A stretch of DNA of 64,000 bases from assembly GCF_000385335.1 (NCBI RefSeq), contig NZ_ARWA01000001.1:1504001-1568000 (forward strand). Reading direction: 5' to 3'. This document shows positions 16,244 to 27,282 of the stretch, piece after piece (position 1 is the stretch's first letter; every line of letters starts with the position of its first letter). Source of the stretch: Methyloferula stellata AR4 (GTDB lineage: Bacteria > Pseudomonadota > Alphaproteobacteria > Rhizobiales > Beijerinckiaceae). The notes beneath the pieces were generated by a model. That model worked only from the letters and a program-made list of their open reading frames with translations, did no database searches and had not been told where the DNA came from. The translations under genes were made by a program, and so were the position numbers.

Positions 16244-18043
16244 ATGAGCATCGCGCCCAGTTCTTCTCAGCCTGATCGCCAAGACGCTGCAGCGAAGCCG
16301 ACGCGCGTGCGCAGGCTGTGGCGCTTCTGTGTCGGGCTCTTCGCGACGAAGCTCGATAAGAGCACGCGGCGCATCAAGCTCGTGGCTGTGATCTTCGTGC
16401 TTGTCTATGGCGTCATCTGCGGAAGGCTCGTGATGCTTGGCCTGCATTCGGGAACGCAGCAGGCTTTGAAACATGGTGCTTCGGAAGTCGTTGCCGCGGC
16501 AAGGCCGGATATTCTCGATCGCAATGGCGAAGTGCTGGCGACCGACATCAAAGTGATGTCGGTTTTCGCCGAGCCGCGCCGCATCATCGACAAGGACGAG
16601 GCCGTCGAACTTCTGACCGCCGTCCTGCCCGATGTCGACGCGAAGGAATTGCGCGAGAGATTGAGTTCGGGCAAGGGATTCGTTTGGGTCAAGCGGGCGA
16701 TTACGCCGAAGCAGCAGCAGGAAGTCTATCACCTTGGGCTTCCGGGTGTCGGCTTTCTGCCGGAGAACAAGCGCGTCTATCCGAATGGCTCCATCGCGGC
16801 GCATGTGCTTGGCTTCGCCAATCTCGACGGCGTCGGCATTTCGGGTCTCGAAAAATATATCGACGGGCAGGGGCTCGCAGATCTGCACGGCGCAGGCTTC
16901 AGTCTGACGCCCGAGACTCTGAAGCCCATCGTGACGTCGCTCGATCTCGAAGCGACTTATGTCGTGCGCGAAGAACTCGAAAAGGGAATCGCGAAGTTCA
17001 AGGCAAAGGCGGGTGCAGCCGCCATCCTCGACGTCAATACGGGCGAAGTCGTGGCTATGGCTTCATTGCCCGATTTCGATCCGAACAATCCGGCCGATGC
17101 GCTCGATCCCAATCACATCAACCGTCTGTCGGTCGGTGTCTATGAAATGGGTTCGACCTTCAAGGCGATCACGATCGCGATGGCGCTCGAATCCGGCAAG
17201 GTGAATTTGAACTCGCGCATCGATGCGCGGAGCTGGCTGCGCTACGGGCGCTTCACGATCCATGATTTTCATGCCCAGCATCGCGTCCTTACTTTGCCCG
17301 AAGTCTTCACTTATTCTTCGAACATCGGCACGGCCCGCATGGCTTTGATGGTCGGTGTCGAAGGCCATAAGGCGTTTTTGCGCAAGATGGGCCAATTGAC
17401 ACGGCTCCGCACGGAGCTGCCGGAATCGGCCGAGCCGCTTGTGCCGAAGAACTGGGGTGAATTGAATACGATGACGATCGCCTTCGGACAGGGTCTCAAT
17501 GTCGCACCATTGCAGGCGATCATGGCCGTCGGCGCACTTGTCAATGGCGGTATCATGGTGCCGCCTACCTTCTTGAAGCGAAGCGAAGAGGATGCGAAGA
17601 AGGATGCGCCCCGGGTCGTGCGGCCCGAGACATCCGAAACCATGCGCTATCTCATGCGGCTCAACGCGGAAATAGGTTCCGCCAAGCTTGCGAATATTCC
17701 GGGCTATTTCATCGGCGGCAAGACCGGCACGGCGGACAAGATCGTGCATGGTCACTATTCCCAGGATAGAGTGTTCACGACCTTCATGGCGATCCTTCCG
17801 GCCGATAAGCCGAAATATCTCTTCCTCACATTGATGGATGAACCGCAAGGTCTGCCGGAAACCGGCGGCTATCGCACCGCCGCGTGGAATTCTGGTTCGG
17901 TGACGGGTAAGATCATCGAACGCACGGGGCCGATGCTCGGCATCGCGCCGAGGATCGATCTGCCGACGCAGCCTTTTCCGCTGCTGGCTAAACTCGGTTA
18001 TGGAATGGCCAATATTCCGCAAACCGGGCACGGAGGCCATTGA
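16244..18043 (+). CDS. ftsI: Septal peptidoglycan transpeptidase FtsI (PBP3)
   Basis: 599-residue class B penicillin-binding protein. Membrane anchor around residues 45-65 (LVAVIFVLVYGVICGRLVMLGL), then the pedestal domain (RPDILDRNGEVLATDI). The transpeptidase domain has the catalytic SxxK as STFK (Ser304), SxN as SSN (in TYSSNIGT) and KTG as GGKTGTADK. It cross-links septal murein with FtsW. Start 12 bases after ftsL. Its TGA shares one base with the murE ATG (TGATG). Confidence 0.95.
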   Translation: MSIAPSSSQPDRQDAAAKPTRVRRLWRFCVGLFATKLDKSTRRIKLVAVIFVLVYGVICGRLVMLGLHSGTQQALKHGASEVVAAARPDILDRNGEVLATDIKVMSVFAEPRRIIDKDEAVELLTAVLPDVDAKELRERLSSGKGFVWVKRAITPKQQQEVYHLGLPGVGFLPENKRVYPNGSIAAHVLGFANLDGVGISGLEKYIDGQGLADLHGAGFSLTPETLKPIVTSLDLEATYVVREELEKGIAKFKAKAGAAAILDVNTGEVVAMASLPDFDPNNPADALDPNHINRLSVGVYEMGSTFKAITIAMALESGKVNLNSRIDARSWLRYGRFTIHDFHAQHRVLTLPEVFTYSSNIGTARMALMVGVEGHKAFLRKMGQLTRLRTELPESAEPLVPKNWGELNTMTIAFGQGLNVAPLQAIMAVGALVNGGIMVPPTFLKRSEEDAKKDAPRVVRPETSETMRYLMRLNAEIGSAKLANIPGYFIGGKTGTADKIVHGHYSQDRVFTTFMAILPADKPKYLFLTLMDEPQGLPETGGYRTAAWNSGSVTGKIIERTGPMLGIAPRIDLPTQPFPLLAKLGYGMANIPQTGHGGH

Positions 18044-19500
18044 TGCATTTGGCCGATTTTCTTCCCACGGCTGAAATTCCGGCGCGTTTCGCCGGGCGGG
18101 AGGTGCGCGGCCTCAGTGTCCATAGCGCGACGATCGAGCCGGGCTTTGTATTTTTTGCGGTGCCCGGCACCAAGGTCAATGGCCTCGCCTTCGCACCCGA
18201 AGCGGTCGCCAAAGGCGCGATCGCTGTCGTGGCGGAAAGCGATCCCGAGACGGGCTTCGAAGATGCGGCTTTCGTCAAGGTCGCAGACGTGCGCAGCAGC
18301 CTCTCATTCGGCGCGGCACGTTTCTACCAAGAGCAGCCGGAGACGATCGTCGCCATCACCGGTACGAGCGGCAAGACATCGGTTGCCGCTTTCACGCGGC
18401 AGATCTGGGCAAGGCTCGGGAAGCTCGCGGCGTCGCTCGGCACGCTTGGCATCGTCGCGCCCTTGGGCGGCAGCTACGGCAGCTTGACCACGCCGGACCC
18501 GATCCAGATGCATTGGGCCATGGCGCGCCTGGCCGATGAGGATGTGACGCATCTCGCCATGGAAGCCTCCTCGCACGGCATCATCCAGCGGCGTCTCGAC
18601 GGCGTGCGTCTCGCAGCGGGCGCCTTCACCAATCTCTCGCGCGATCATCTCGATTATCACGCGACGCTTGAGGACTATCTCGATGCGAAACTGCGGCTCT
18701 TCGATACTTTGCTTCACAAGGGTCAGCCGGCCATCGTGAATGCCGACAGCGATGTGGCCGATAAAGTCATTGCGACTTGCGAGGCACGTGGGCTTCGTCT
18801 TTTCACCGTGGGCGCGAAGGGCACGGCTTTACGCTTGGTGAAGGTGACACGCGAAGGACTCATCTCGCATATAGGGGTCGTCTATGACGGCAAGACCTAT
18901 GCGGTGACGCTTCCGCTTGCCGGCGATTTTCAAGTCTCGAATGCCTTAGTCGCGGCCGGGCTCTGCATCGCGACGGGCAGTCCGCCGGACGAAGTTTTCG
19001 CCGCGCTCGAACATTTGGAAGGCGCGCCGGGCCGGCTGGAGCTCGTCGGGCGCTATCGCGACGCGCCCGTCTTCGTCGATTATGCGCATAAGCCAGATGC
19101 GCTCGACAAAACCCTGCGCACCTTGCGCGCGCTGACGGCGAAAAATCTCGTCGTCGTCTTCGGCTGCGGCGGCGATCGCGACATGGGCAAAAGGCCGATC
19201 ATGGGAGACGTCGCGGCACGCCTTGCCGATCAGGTCGTCGTCACGGACGATAATCCACGTAGCGAAGATCCGGCTTTGATCCGGCGCGCGATCCTTGAGG
19301 GCGCCGGCGCCGCAGCGCGCATTCGCGAGATCGGCGATCGTGCCGCAGCGATCGCGGAAAGCATCAAGGCGCTTCAACCGGGCGATGTGCTCTTGATCGC
19401 CGGCAAAGGCCATGAGACCGGCCAAATCGTCGGCAATCGCACCTTGCCCTTTTCGGACGCCGATTGTGCCAGAGCCGTCCTCAAGGACCTCGGCACGTGA
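18043..19500 (+). CDS. murE: UDP-MurNAc-tripeptide ligase MurE (meso-DAP adding)
   Basis: 485 residues. Mur ligase domains in order: N-terminal UMP-binding domain (SVHSATIEPGFVFFAVPG), central ATPase with P-loop GTSGKTSVAAF, and C-terminal domain. The motif DDNPRSEDP carries the DNPR signature of enzymes that add meso-diaminopimelate rather than lysine, as expected for a Gram-negative. The ATG at 18043 overlaps the ftsI stop; a TTG one codon upstream also exists. It adds the third residue of the stem peptide in the cytoplasm. Confidence 0.95.
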   Translation: MHLADFLPTAEIPARFAGREVRGLSVHSATIEPGFVFFAVPGTKVNGLAFAPEAVAKGAIAVVAESDPETGFEDAAFVKVADVRSSLSFGAARFYQEQPETIVAITGTSGKTSVAAFTRQIWARLGKLAASLGTLGIVAPLGGSYGSLTTPDPIQMHWAMARLADEDVTHLAMEASSHGIIQRRLDGVRLAAGAFTNLSRDHLDYHATLEDYLDAKLRLFDTLLHKGQPAIVNADSDVADKVIATCEARGLRLFTVGAKGTALRLVKVTREGLISHIGVVYDGKTYAVTLPLAGDFQVSNALVAAGLCIATGSPPDEVFAALEHLEGAPGRLELVGRYRDAPVFVDYAHKPDALDKTLRTLRALTAKNLVVVFGCGGDRDMGKRPIMGDVAARLADQVVVTDDNPRSEDPALIRRAILEGAGAAARIREIGDRAAAIAESIKALQPGDVLLIAGKGHETGQIVGNRTLPFSDADCARAVLKDLGT

Positions 19501-19502
19501 AT

Positions 19503-20942
19503 ATGATGACAACAGCACTTGAGCCCTTATGGACCGGCCTTGGCCTCGTCGCGCCGCTCGAAGCGCGCGTCGGCGGCTATGTGCCGTCGGCCGCCTATGG
19601 CATTTCGATCGACACGCGCACGCTGGTGCAAGGCGATCTGTTCTTCGCGATCAAGGGCGATGCGAATGACGGCCATGATTATGTCGAAGCCGCGCTTGAA
19701 AAAGGTGCCGCCGCTGCCGTGATCGATGAGGCCCATGCCGATGCGCTCAAGGGGCAGGGCCCGCTTTATATCGTACACGATGTGCTCGCCGCGCTGCGGC
19801 GGCTGGGAGAAGCCGCGCGTCAGCGCTCCGCCGCGCGTATCATCGCGGTGACGGGATCGGTCGGCAAGACGTCGACGAAAGAAGCGCTGCGCCTCGTCTT
19901 TACGCAAAGCGGTCCGACGCATGCCTCGGTCGCGTCCTATAATAATCATTGGGGCGTGCCGCTTACTTTGGCGCGCATGCCGAAATCGGCCCATTACGGG
20001 GTGTTCGAGATCGGCATGAATCACGCTGGCGAGATCACGCCGCTTGTTGCGATGGTGCGGCCGCATGTTGCCATCGTGACGAATGTCGCGCCGGTTCATC
20101 TCGAATATTTCGACAGCGTCGACGCCATCGCTGACGCCAAGGCCGAAATCTTTTCAGGCTTGATGCGCGGCGGCACTGCGATCATCCATCGCGACAGCGC
20201 GCAATTCGAACGGCTCGAAGCGCATGCGAAAGACTCTCCCGCCGAGCATATCCTGAGTTTCGGCGAGCATGAAAAGGCCGACGCACGGCTTCTCGATATT
20301 ACGCTTGCAGCCGATCATTCGATGATCCATGCCCGTATCTTCGGGCGCGAGGTGACCTATCGCCTCGGCGCGCCGGGCAAGCATCTCGCCGTGAATTCCT
20401 TGGCTGTGCTGCTGGCGGCACGTGCGTCAGGTCTCGCGCTCGACAATGCGGTCGCGTCGCTTGCCTTTTTCCAAGCCCAGGCGGGACGGGGACAGAGGCT
20501 GATTTTGGAGACCGCGCAAGGACCGTTTACGGTCATCGACGAGAGCTATAATGCCAATCCGGCTTCGATGAGCGCGGCTTTGGCGCTTGCCGGTGCCTTG
20601 CCGGTCGAGGCCGAAGGCCGCCGTATCGCCGTGCTCGGCGATATGCTGGAACTGGGTGCCGACGAAGCCGCGTGGCACCGGGGAATCGCTTCCGACGTCG
20701 GCGCAAATCATATCGATCTCGTCTTCGCGGCGGGACTTTTGATGAAGTCTCTCTTCGAGGTTCTGCCGGTCGAGACGCGGGGCGCCTGGCGCGAAGATGT
20801 CGCCGATCTCGAACCGCTGCTGCTCGATGCGGTTCGCCATGGCGACATCATCATTGTCAAAGGATCCAACGGCAGCCGCATGAGCAAAATCGTCAATGCG
20901 CTCAAGCAGAATTTCGCAGCGCCCGCCCCGACGCAGGTCTAA
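19503..20942 (+). CDS. murF: UDP-MurNAc-tripeptide D-Ala-D-Ala ligase MurF
   Basis: 479 residues. Mur ligase architecture with GISIDTRTLVQGDLFFAIKG at the N-terminus, P-loop GSVGKTSTKEAL, then VFEIGMNHAGEI and DESYNANPASMSAAL, all typical of MurF. It adds D-Ala-D-Ala to complete the pentapeptide. Start choice is open: a GTG at 19497 overlaps the murE stop (GTGA) and has AAGGA nine bases upstream, while ATGs at 19503 and 19506 follow immediately. The protein differs by only two or three residues. Confidence 0.94.
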   Translation: MMTTALEPLWTGLGLVAPLEARVGGYVPSAAYGISIDTRTLVQGDLFFAIKGDANDGHDYVEAALEKGAAAAVIDEAHADALKGQGPLYIVHDVLAALRRLGEAARQRSAARIIAVTGSVGKTSTKEALRLVFTQSGPTHASVASYNNHWGVPLTLARMPKSAHYGVFEIGMNHAGEITPLVAMVRPHVAIVTNVAPVHLEYFDSVDAIADAKAEIFSGLMRGGTAIIHRDSAQFERLEAHAKDSPAEHILSFGEHEKADARLLDITLAADHSMIHARIFGREVTYRLGAPGKHLAVNSLAVLLAARASGLALDNAVASLAFFQAQAGRGQRLILETAQGPFTVIDESYNANPASMSAALALAGALPVEAEGRRIAVLGDMLELGADEAAWHRGIASDVGANHIDLVFAAGLLMKSLFEVLPVETRGAWREDVADLEPLLLDAVRHGDIIIVKGSNGSRMSKIVNALKQNFAAPAPTQV

Positions 20943-20952
20943 GGATTAGAAT

Positions 20953-22032
20953 ATGCTCTTTTGGCTTGCGGAACTTTCAAGTCACGGTCCGCTCAATCTC
21001 TTTCGCTACATTACGTTTCGGGCCGGTGGCGCGACGGCGACGGCTTTGTTCTTCGTCTTCTTTTTCGGACCGAAGATCATAGCGGCTCTGCGCCTGAAAC
21101 AGGGCAAAGGGCAGCCGATCCGCACCGACGGTCCGCAATCGCATCTTTTGACGAAGAAGGGTACGCCCACCATGGGCGGGTTGATGATCCTCTCCGGGCT
21201 CATCGTCGCGACTTTGCTTTGGGCCAATCTCACCAATCCCTATATTTGGATCGTTCTGCTTGTGATGATCGGCTTCGGCCTCATCGGCTTTTACGATGAT
21301 TATTTGAAAGTGACGCGGCAGACTCACAATGGATTTTCCGGCCGGATCAGGCTTCTGCTTGAGGCTTTGATCGCGGTCATCGCCTGCGCCGCGATGATGT
21401 GGCTCGGCGGTCCCTATACGACAGGGCTCGCTTTGCCAGCGATCAATGGGTTCGTCGTCGATCTCGGCCTATTCTTTCTGGTCTTCGGGCCTTTCGTGAT
21501 CGTGGCCTCCGGCAATGCGGTCAATCTGACCGACGGGCTCGACGGGCTTGCGATCGTGCCCGTGATGATCGCCGGGGCGACTTTCGGCATCATCGCCTAT
21601 CTCGCGGGCAATGCGATTTTCTCGACCTATCTCGGCATTAATTTCGTGCCCGGCGCCGGCGAACTCGCCGTTGTCGTTGGTGCGATGATCGGAGCGGGCC
21701 TGGGTTTTCTCTGGTTCAATGCGCCGCCAGCGCAAATCTTCATGGGCGATACGGGTTCGCTCGCACTCGGCGGCTTGCTTGGCACGATCGCGGTCGCGGT
21801 GAAACATGAAATCGTGCTGGCCATCGTCGGCGGCCTTTTCGTGCTCGAGGCGCTGTCTGTCATCGTTCAAGTCATATCCTTTAAATTGACCGGCAAGCGC
21901 GTCTTCAAGATGGCGCCGATCCATCATCATTTCGAACAGCTCGGCTGGTCGGAGCCGCAGGTCGTGGTCCGCTTCTGGATCATTGCCTTCGCGCTGGCTC
22001 TGATCGGCCTCTCGACCTTGAAATTGAGGTAA
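20953..22032 (+). CDS. mraY: Phospho-MurNAc-pentapeptide transferase MraY
   Basis: 359-residue polytopic inner membrane enzyme (about ten helices) that makes lipid I from UDP-MurNAc-pentapeptide and undecaprenyl phosphate. Signatures: [23 protein letters not shown] with the Asp pair, [15 protein letters not shown], and [26 protein letters not shown] near the C-terminus. Lies ten bases after murF and two before murD. Length is exactly usual. Confidence 0.97.
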   Translation: MLFWLAELSSHGPLNLFRYITFRAGGATATALFFVFFFGPKIIAALRLKQGKGQPIRTDGPQSHLLTKKGTPTMGGLMILSGLIVATLLWANLTNPYIWIVLLVMIGFGLIGFYDDYLKVTRQTHNGFSGRIRLLLEALIAVIACAAMMWLGGPYTTGLALPAINGFVVDLGLFFLVFGPFVIVASGNAVNLTDGLDGLAIVPVMIAGATFGIIAYLAGNAIFSTYLGINFVPGAGELAVVVGAMIGAGLGFLWFNAPPAQIFMGDTGSLALGGLLGTIAVAVKHEIVLAIVGGLFVLEALSVIVQVISFKLTGKRVFKMAPIHHHFEQLGWSEPQVVVRFWIIAFALALIGLSTLKLR

Positions 22033-22034
22033 GG

Positions 22035-23429
22035 ATGACACCGATTACTTCTTTCAAGGATAAGAATGTCGCTCTCTTCGGTCTCGGCGGTTCGGGCTTT
22101 GTCAGCGCGCAGGCGCTCGTTGCCGGGGGTGCCAATGTGTCGGTCTGGGACGACAAGGAAAGCGCCCGCGACAAAGCCAGAGAGGCAGGCCTCAACGTCG
22201 TCGATCTGCATGACGCCGATTGGACGCAATTCTCGTCCTTCGTGCTCGCGCCCGGCGTGCCGCTCACTCATCCGGAGCCGCATTGGAGCGTCAAAAAGGC
22301 GAAAGAAGCCGATGTCGAGATCATTGGCGACATCGAATTGTTCTGCCGTGAACGCGCCCATATCGCGCCGCGCTCGCTCTTCGTCGCGATTACCGGCACC
22401 AATGGCAAATCGACCACGACAGCGCTTGTCGCGCATCTGTTCAAGAGCTTTGGCTATGACGTGCAGGTCGGCGGCAATATCGGCACGCCCATTCTCGCGC
22501 TCGAGCCGCCGGCCGATAATCGCGTGCATGTCATCGAATGCTCGTCGTTTCAGATCGACCTCACGCCGTCGATCAATCCTTGGGTCGGCGTTTTGCTCAA
22601 TGTCACGCCGGATCATCTCGACCGGCATGGCACGATGGAAAATTACGCGGCGATCAAGGAAAGGCTGGTGGCCGGCGCTGAAAACGCCGTCATCTGTCTC
22701 GACGATGACATCTGCGTCGCGATTGCCGATCGTTTGAAGAAAGCCAAGAAGTCCGGAACCTCCGTTTCGGTGACGCATGACGATCTCGCCGAAGGGATCG
22801 TATTGGATGGCACGCGTCTCGTCCGGCGTGTTCAGGGCCGCTCGCTGACCATCGCGGATCTCGCCGGGATCGCGTCGTTACGCGGCAAACATAATGGCCA
22901 GAATGCCGCCGCGGCCGTCGCGGCGCTAGGCTCGCATGGGTTCGATCTCGACCGCGTCCGGGCGGGTTTGCAAAGCTTTCCGGGTCTGCCGCATCGGATG
23001 GAAGAGGTCGGCCAGCTCGGCAAAGTACTCTTTGTTAACGATTCGAAGGCAACCAATGCGGATGCCGCCGAAAAAGCGCTTTTATCCTTCGAGCAGATTT
23101 TCTGGATCATCGGCGGCCGCGCCAAGGAAGGCGGCATCGAACCTTTGCGAAGCCTGTTTCCGAAAGTCGTGAAAGCCTATCTCGTCGGCGAAGCGACGGA
23201 GCTTTTTGCCCGTACCATCGGCGATGATTTGCCTTACGAGCGTTGCGGCACCCTGGATGTCGCGCTTCTCGCGGCAACGCGCGATGCCGAAGCCAGTTCG
23301 CTCGATGCGCCGGTCGTGCTGCTGTCGCCGGCTTGTGCCTCGTTCGATCAGTTTCCGGATTTCGAGAAGCGTGGCGATTATTTCCGCGGACTTGTGAAAG
23401 CGTTGCTTGCCGAACGAGAGAAGGTCTAA
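22035..23429 (+). CDS. murD: UDP-MurNAc-L-Ala D-glutamate ligase MurD
   Basis: 464 residues with MurD layout: Rossmann-like N-terminal domain ([17 protein letters not shown]), ATPase P-loop [14 protein letters not shown], the [11 protein letters not shown] segment, and the C-terminal [17 protein letters not shown] and [20 protein letters not shown] motifs. Adds D-Glu to UDP-MurNAc-L-Ala. Starts two bases after the mraY stop. The ftsW ATG follows after ten bases with a strong AAGGGGG. Confidence 0.96.
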   Translation: MTPITSFKDKNVALFGLGGSGFVSAQALVAGGANVSVWDDKESARDKAREAGLNVVDLHDADWTQFSSFVLAPGVPLTHPEPHWSVKKAKEADVEIIGDIELFCRERAHIAPRSLFVAITGTNGKSTTTALVAHLFKSFGYDVQVGGNIGTPILALEPPADNRVHVIECSSFQIDLTPSINPWVGVLLNVTPDHLDRHGTMENYAAIKERLVAGAENAVICLDDDICVAIADRLKKAKKSGTSVSVTHDDLAEGIVLDGTRLVRRVQGRSLTIADLAGIASLRGKHNGQNAAAAVAALGSHGFDLDRVRAGLQSFPGLPHRMEEVGQLGKVLFVNDSKATNADAAEKALLSFEQIFWIIGGRAKEGGIEPLRSLFPKVVKAYLVGEATELFARTIGDDLPYERCGTLDVALLAATRDAEASSLDAPVVLLSPACASFDQFPDFEKRGDYFRGLVKALLAEREKV

Positions 23430-23439
23430 GGGGGCAATC

Positions 23440-24627
23440 ATGGTCTCGCGCGTCGAACGTTCAGCTCTGGCCAATTGGTGGTGGACCGTGGACCGCTGGC
23501 TTTTGGCCGCGCTCGGCACCTTGATCGTTCTCGGTCTGGTGCTCACCATGGCGGGGAGCCCGCCCGTCGCCGAGCGTCTGGGCCTTCCGACATTTCATTT
23601 CGTGCATCGCCAGGCGGAGGCTCTCGTCCCCGCACTCGCAGTTTTGATTGCGGCCTCGTTTCTATCGCCGCGTCACGTCCGGCGTGCGGCACTCTTGATC
23701 TTCATTGTTTCGATGGCTTTGATTATCGTCGCGCTTCTGTTCGGTCATGAGGTAAAGGGCGCGCGGCGCTGGATCTTCGGCATTCAGCCTTCGGAGTTTT
23801 TAAAACCCGCCTTTGTCATTCTCGCCGCTTGGGCCTTTTCGGAAGGTGCCAAACGCAACGATGTGCCGGGTAATCTTCTCGCGCTGCTATTGCTGCCCAT
23901 CACGATCGTACCCTTGATCCTGCAGCCTGATTTCGGCCAGACCATGCTGATCTCACTCGTCTGGGCGAGCCTGTTTTTCATGGCGGGATTGCACTGGTTC
24001 TGGGTCGCGGGCATCGGCGGCATAGGCATGAGCGGTGTCTTGCTCGCCTATAAATTCGTGCCGCATGTGCGGGCGCGTATCTTGAAGTTCATCGATCCGG
24101 GGACGAGCGGCGGCATCGTCGACACGTTCCAGGTCGATACGGCGCTCGATAGTTTTCTCGCCGGCGGCTGGTTCGGCAAAGGTCCTGGCGAGGGCACGAT
24201 CAAGCGCATTCTTCCGGACGCGCATACGGATTTCATCTTCGCCGTCACGGCTGAGGAATTCGGCATCGTCACCTGTCTGTTCCTCGTCACGCTCTTCGGC
24301 TTCATCGTGCTGCGCGGCCTCTTCAAGGCGACGCGCGACGAAGATCCATTTTGCCGTTTCGCGGCAGCCGGCCTTTTGCTGCTCTTTGGCCTGCAAAGCG
24401 CGATCAATATGGCGGTCAATCTGCATCTGATGCCCGCCAAAGGCATGACTCTGCCTTTCATCTCTTATGGCGGTTCGTCCTTGATCTCGCTTGCGCTCGG
24501 CATGGGCTTCCTGGTCGCCGTCACCCGCAAAAGGCCGCACTCGGCCTTGATGCTCGACATGCATGAACACGAGATGCCGCAAGATCACATGCAGCATGAC
24601 GATTTGCCTGTGGAACAAGGCGCATGA
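23440..24627 (+). CDS. ftsW: Septal peptidoglycan glycosyltransferase FtsW
   Basis: 395-residue SEDS-family membrane protein with about ten helices. Motifs: KGARRWIFGIQPSEFLKPAFV, LQPDFGQTMLI, AEEFGIVTCL and LPFISYGGSSLISLALGMG, the last being the SEDS C-terminal signature. It polymerises lipid II at the septum with FtsI. The frame is open to 23407, but the ATG at 23440 has AAGGGGG upstream and fits the family N-terminus. The His/Met-rich cytoplasmic tail (MLDMHEHEMPQDHMQHDD) is a small peculiarity. The stop overlaps murG by four bases. Confidence 0.95.
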   Translation: MVSRVERSALANWWWTVDRWLLAALGTLIVLGLVLTMAGSPPVAERLGLPTFHFVHRQAEALVPALAVLIAASFLSPRHVRRAALLIFIVSMALIIVALLFGHEVKGARRWIFGIQPSEFLKPAFVILAAWAFSEGAKRNDVPGNLLALLLLPITIVPLILQPDFGQTMLISLVWASLFFMAGLHWFWVAGIGGIGMSGVLLAYKFVPHVRARILKFIDPGTSGGIVDTFQVDTALDSFLAGGWFGKGPGEGTIKRILPDAHTDFIFAVTAEEFGIVTCLFLVTLFGFIVLRGLFKATRDEDPFCRFAAAGLLLLFGLQSAINMAVNLHLMPAKGMTLPFISYGGSSLISLALGMGFLVAVTRKRPHSALMLDMHEHEMPQDHMQHDDLPVEQGA

Positions 24628-25742
24628 CGCGTCCGGTGCTTGTTGCCGCTGGCGGAACCGGCGGACATTTGTTTCCGGCCGAGGCTTTGAGCAATGCGCT
24701 GATCGCGCGCGGCTATGCGGTGGAACTCGTCACCGATGAACGTGCCACGAAATATGGCGGCAACTTCCCGGCACGCGCCGTTCATCAAATTCCCTCCGCG
24801 ACGCCAAGCGGCGGTTCGCCTTTTGCCAAGGCTTTGGCGCTCTTTACACTCGCGCGGGGCACGCTCGCGGCCTATCGTCTGTTGAAGGAGACGAAGCCCT
24901 TGGTCTTGGTTGGATTTGGCGGTTATCCCACGGTGCCGCCAGTTCTCGCCGCGCGCTTTCTGCACGTGCCCGTGATCCTGCATGAAGCCAATGCCGTCAT
25001 GGGCCGCGCCAATCGCTTTTTGGCGTCGCGCGTCGATATTATCGCCAAAGGCTTCGAGACATTGGGTGGTGCGGATGCGAAGCTCGCCGCCAAAACGCGA
25101 TTGACCGGCAATCCCGTGCGCCCTTCGGTGTTGGAGGCGGCCCAAACGCCGTTTCCCGATTTTACGGACGGCCGACTGCGGATTCTGGTGACGGGCGGCT
25201 CCCAGGGCGCGCGCATCATGTCGGATGTCGTGCCCGCGGCGATCGAGCTTCTACCGGAAGAGATTCGGCGCAAGCTCGTCATCGTCCAGCAGGCGCGCGA
25301 AGAAGATATGGCGCGCGTGGCCGGGCTCTATCAGCGCCTCGGCGTCGAGGCGGCGGTCAGAAGCTTCTTCCCGGATCTGCCGGCGCGCATGGCCGCGGCG
25401 CATCTCGTGATCGGCCGGGCAGGGGCTTCGACCGTTTCCGAACTGGCCGTCATCGGCCGTCCCGCGCTTCTGGTTCCCTTTCCCCATGCGATCGATCAGG
25501 ATCAGGCGGGCAATGCGGCGCAGCTCGCCGAAAGCGGCGCGGCCATCGTCGTGCCGCAGACGCGGTTCACGCCGCAATGGCTCGCTGGCGCCTTGACCGA
25601 GGCGCTGAACGATCAAGGCGATTTGTTCTGCCGGGCCGAATTGGCAAAGCGCGTCGGAATAGCAGACGCGGCCGAACGGCTCGCCGATCTTGTGCAACAA
25701 CTGGCTTCGAGCCAGGAGGATGGCCATGAAGCTTCCGCGTGA
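24624..25742 (+). CDS. murG: Lipid II synthase MurG
   Basis: 372-residue GT28 glycosyltransferase that transfers GlcNAc from UDP-GlcNAc onto lipid I at the inner face of the membrane. Motifs: [16 protein letters not shown] at the N-terminus, [44 protein letters not shown], and the donor-binding [38 protein letters not shown] overlaps the ftsW stop (ATGA). The end overlaps the murC start by 17 bases. Confidence 0.97.
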   Translation: MTRPVLVAAGGTGGHLFPAEALSNALIARGYAVELVTDERATKYGGNFPARAVHQIPSATPSGGSPFAKALALFTLARGTLAAYRLLKETKPLVLVGFGGYPTVPPVLAARFLHVPVILHEANAVMGRANRFLASRVDIIAKGFETLGGADAKLAAKTRLTGNPVRPSVLEAAQTPFPDFTDGRLRILVTGGSQGARIMSDVVPAAIELLPEEIRRKLVIVQQAREEDMARVAGLYQRLGVEAAVRSFFPDLPARMAAAHLVIGRAGASTVSELAVIGRPALLVPFPHAIDQDQAGNAAQLAESGAAIVVPQTRFTPQWLAGALTEALNDQGDLFCRAELAKRVGIADAAERLADLVQQLASSQEDGHEASA

Positions 25743-27126
25743 ATTGGGCCCAATTCATTTCATCGGCATAGGCGGCATCGGCATGTCGGGCATAGCCGAA
25801 GTTTTGCTCAATCTCGGCTATCCGGTGCAAGGCTCGGACGCTTCGGAAAATGCCAATGTCTTGCGGCTGCGTGAAAAGGGCGCCCTCGTCCACATAGGCC
25901 ACAAGGCCGAGCATTTGGGGCTGGCGGAAGTCGTCGTCGTCTCGACGGCGATCAAGCGCGACAATCCCGAACTCGTTGCCGCGCGGGAGCGCCGCCTGCC
26001 GGTGGTGCGGCGCGCCGAAATGCTCGCCGAACTCATGCGGCTCAAGCGATGCGTCGCCATCGCCGGCACGCATGGCAAGACGACAACGACATCGCTGGTA
26101 GCAACCTTGCTCGATGCGGGCAAATTCGACCCGACCGTCATCAATGGCGGCATCATCAATGCCTATGGCACCAACGCGCGGCTCGGAGCCGGAGACTGGA
26201 TGGTGGTCGAGGCGGACGAAAGCGACGGCACATTTTTGAAGCTGCCCGCCGATATTGCGATCGTCACCAATATCGATCCAGAACATCTCGATCATTTCGA
26301 GACCTTCGACGCGATCAAAGAGGCGTTTCGCGCCTTCGTCGAAAACCTTCCCTTCTACGGTTTCGCGGTGATGTGCCTCGATCATCCGACGGTGCAGGAG
26401 CTCGTCGGCAAGATCGAAGACCGCCGCATCATCACCTATGGCGAGAACCCGCAGGCCGACGCACGCCTCGTCGATGTCGATCTGACGGGCGGCGTGTCAC
26501 GCTTTTCGGTCGTGATCCGCAATCGGCTGGGCGGCGAGACGCGCCTCGACAATCTCATGATGCCCATGCCCGGCCATCACAATGCGATGAATGCGACGGC
26601 GGCCTTGGCCGTCGCGCATCAGCTCGGCATGTCGGCCGATGCCATTCGCGCCGCGCTCGCAGGTTTCAGCGGCGTCAAGCGCCGCTTCACCCGTACGGGC
26701 GAATGGAACGGCGCGACGGTCTTCGACGATTACGGCCATCATCCGGTCGAGATCGCCGCCGTGCTGCGCGCCGCCCGCGCGTCGACCAAGGCGCAGGTCA
26801 TCGCCATCGTGCAGCCGCATCGCTATACGCGGCTCCATTCGCTCTTCAATGAATTTGCGACCTGTTTCAACGATGCCGATACGGTCATCGTCGCGGACGT
26901 CTATTCGGCCGGAGAAGCGCCGATCGAAGGCGCCGACCGCGATCATCTCGTCACGGCTTTGAAAGCCCATGGCCATAGGCAGGCTTTGGCGCTTTCGGGT
27001 CCCGACGCGCTGCCGGGCATAGTGCGGGGGCTTGCCAAGCCCGGAGACTATATTGTCTTTCTCGGTGCCGGAAACATCACGCAATGGGCCTATGCCCTGC
27101 CGGGACAGCTCGCGGCGTTAAGCTGA
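25726..27126 (+). CDS. murC: UDP-MurNAc L-alanine ligase MurC
   Basis: 466 residues with the MurC order: [23 protein letters not shown]-loop [51 protein letters not shown] and the C-terminal [16 protein letters not shown]. Adds the first residue, L-Ala, to UDP-MurNAc. ATGs exist at 25720 and 25726; AGGAGG at 25714-25719 touches the first and is six bases before the second, so 25726 is chosen. Five bases after its stop the composite repeat copy B begins. Confidence 0.97.
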   Translation: MKLPRELGPIHFIGIGGIGMSGIAEVLLNLGYPVQGSDASENANVLRLREKGALVHIGHKAEHLGLAEVVVVSTAIKRDNPELVAARERRLPVVRRAEMLAELMRLKRCVAIAGTHGKTTTTSLVATLLDAGKFDPTVINGGIINAYGTNARLGAGDWMVVEADESDGTFLKLPADIAIVTNIDPEHLDHFETFDAIKEAFRAFVENLPFYGFAVMCLDHPTVQELVGKIEDRRIITYGENPQADARLVDVDLTGGVSRFSVVIRNRLGGETRLDNLMMPMPGHHNAMNATAALAVAHQLGMSADAIRAALAGFSGVKRRFTRTGEWNGATVFDDYGHHPVEIAAVLRAARASTKAQVIAIVQPHRYTRLHSLFNEFATCFNDADTVIVADVYSAGEAPIEGADRDHLVTALKAHGHRQALALSGPDALPGIVRGLAKPGDYIVFLGAGNITQWAYALPGQLAALS

Positions 27127-27130
27127 TCGT

Positions 27131-27270
27131 TGCGAACCTTCTCCCCTTGTGGGAGAAGGTGCCGAGCGAAGGCGAGGCGGATGAGGGGTTACATCCCTTC
27201 AATTGCGCGATCCTAACCCCTCACCCGGCTTGCTCCGCAAGCCACCCTCTCCCTCTGGGAGAGGGTACGG
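27131..27270 (-). repeat. Composite palindromic intergenic repeat, copy B (inverted)
   Basis: 140 bases filling almost the whole murC-murB gap. Read in reverse complement it matches copy A (8591-8729) block by block: CCCTCTCCC/GGGAGAGGG hairpin, GGCTTGC/GCAAGCC stem (variant of GGTTGGC/GCCAACC), GAGGGGTTA and TAACCCCTC core, then the CCTTCTCCC/GGGAGAAGG hairpin and a terminal GGTTCGCA. Differences are paired and preserve the stems, as in mobile or selected palindromic elements. Confidence 0.85.
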
Positions 27271-27282
27271 TCCAGGCCCGTC

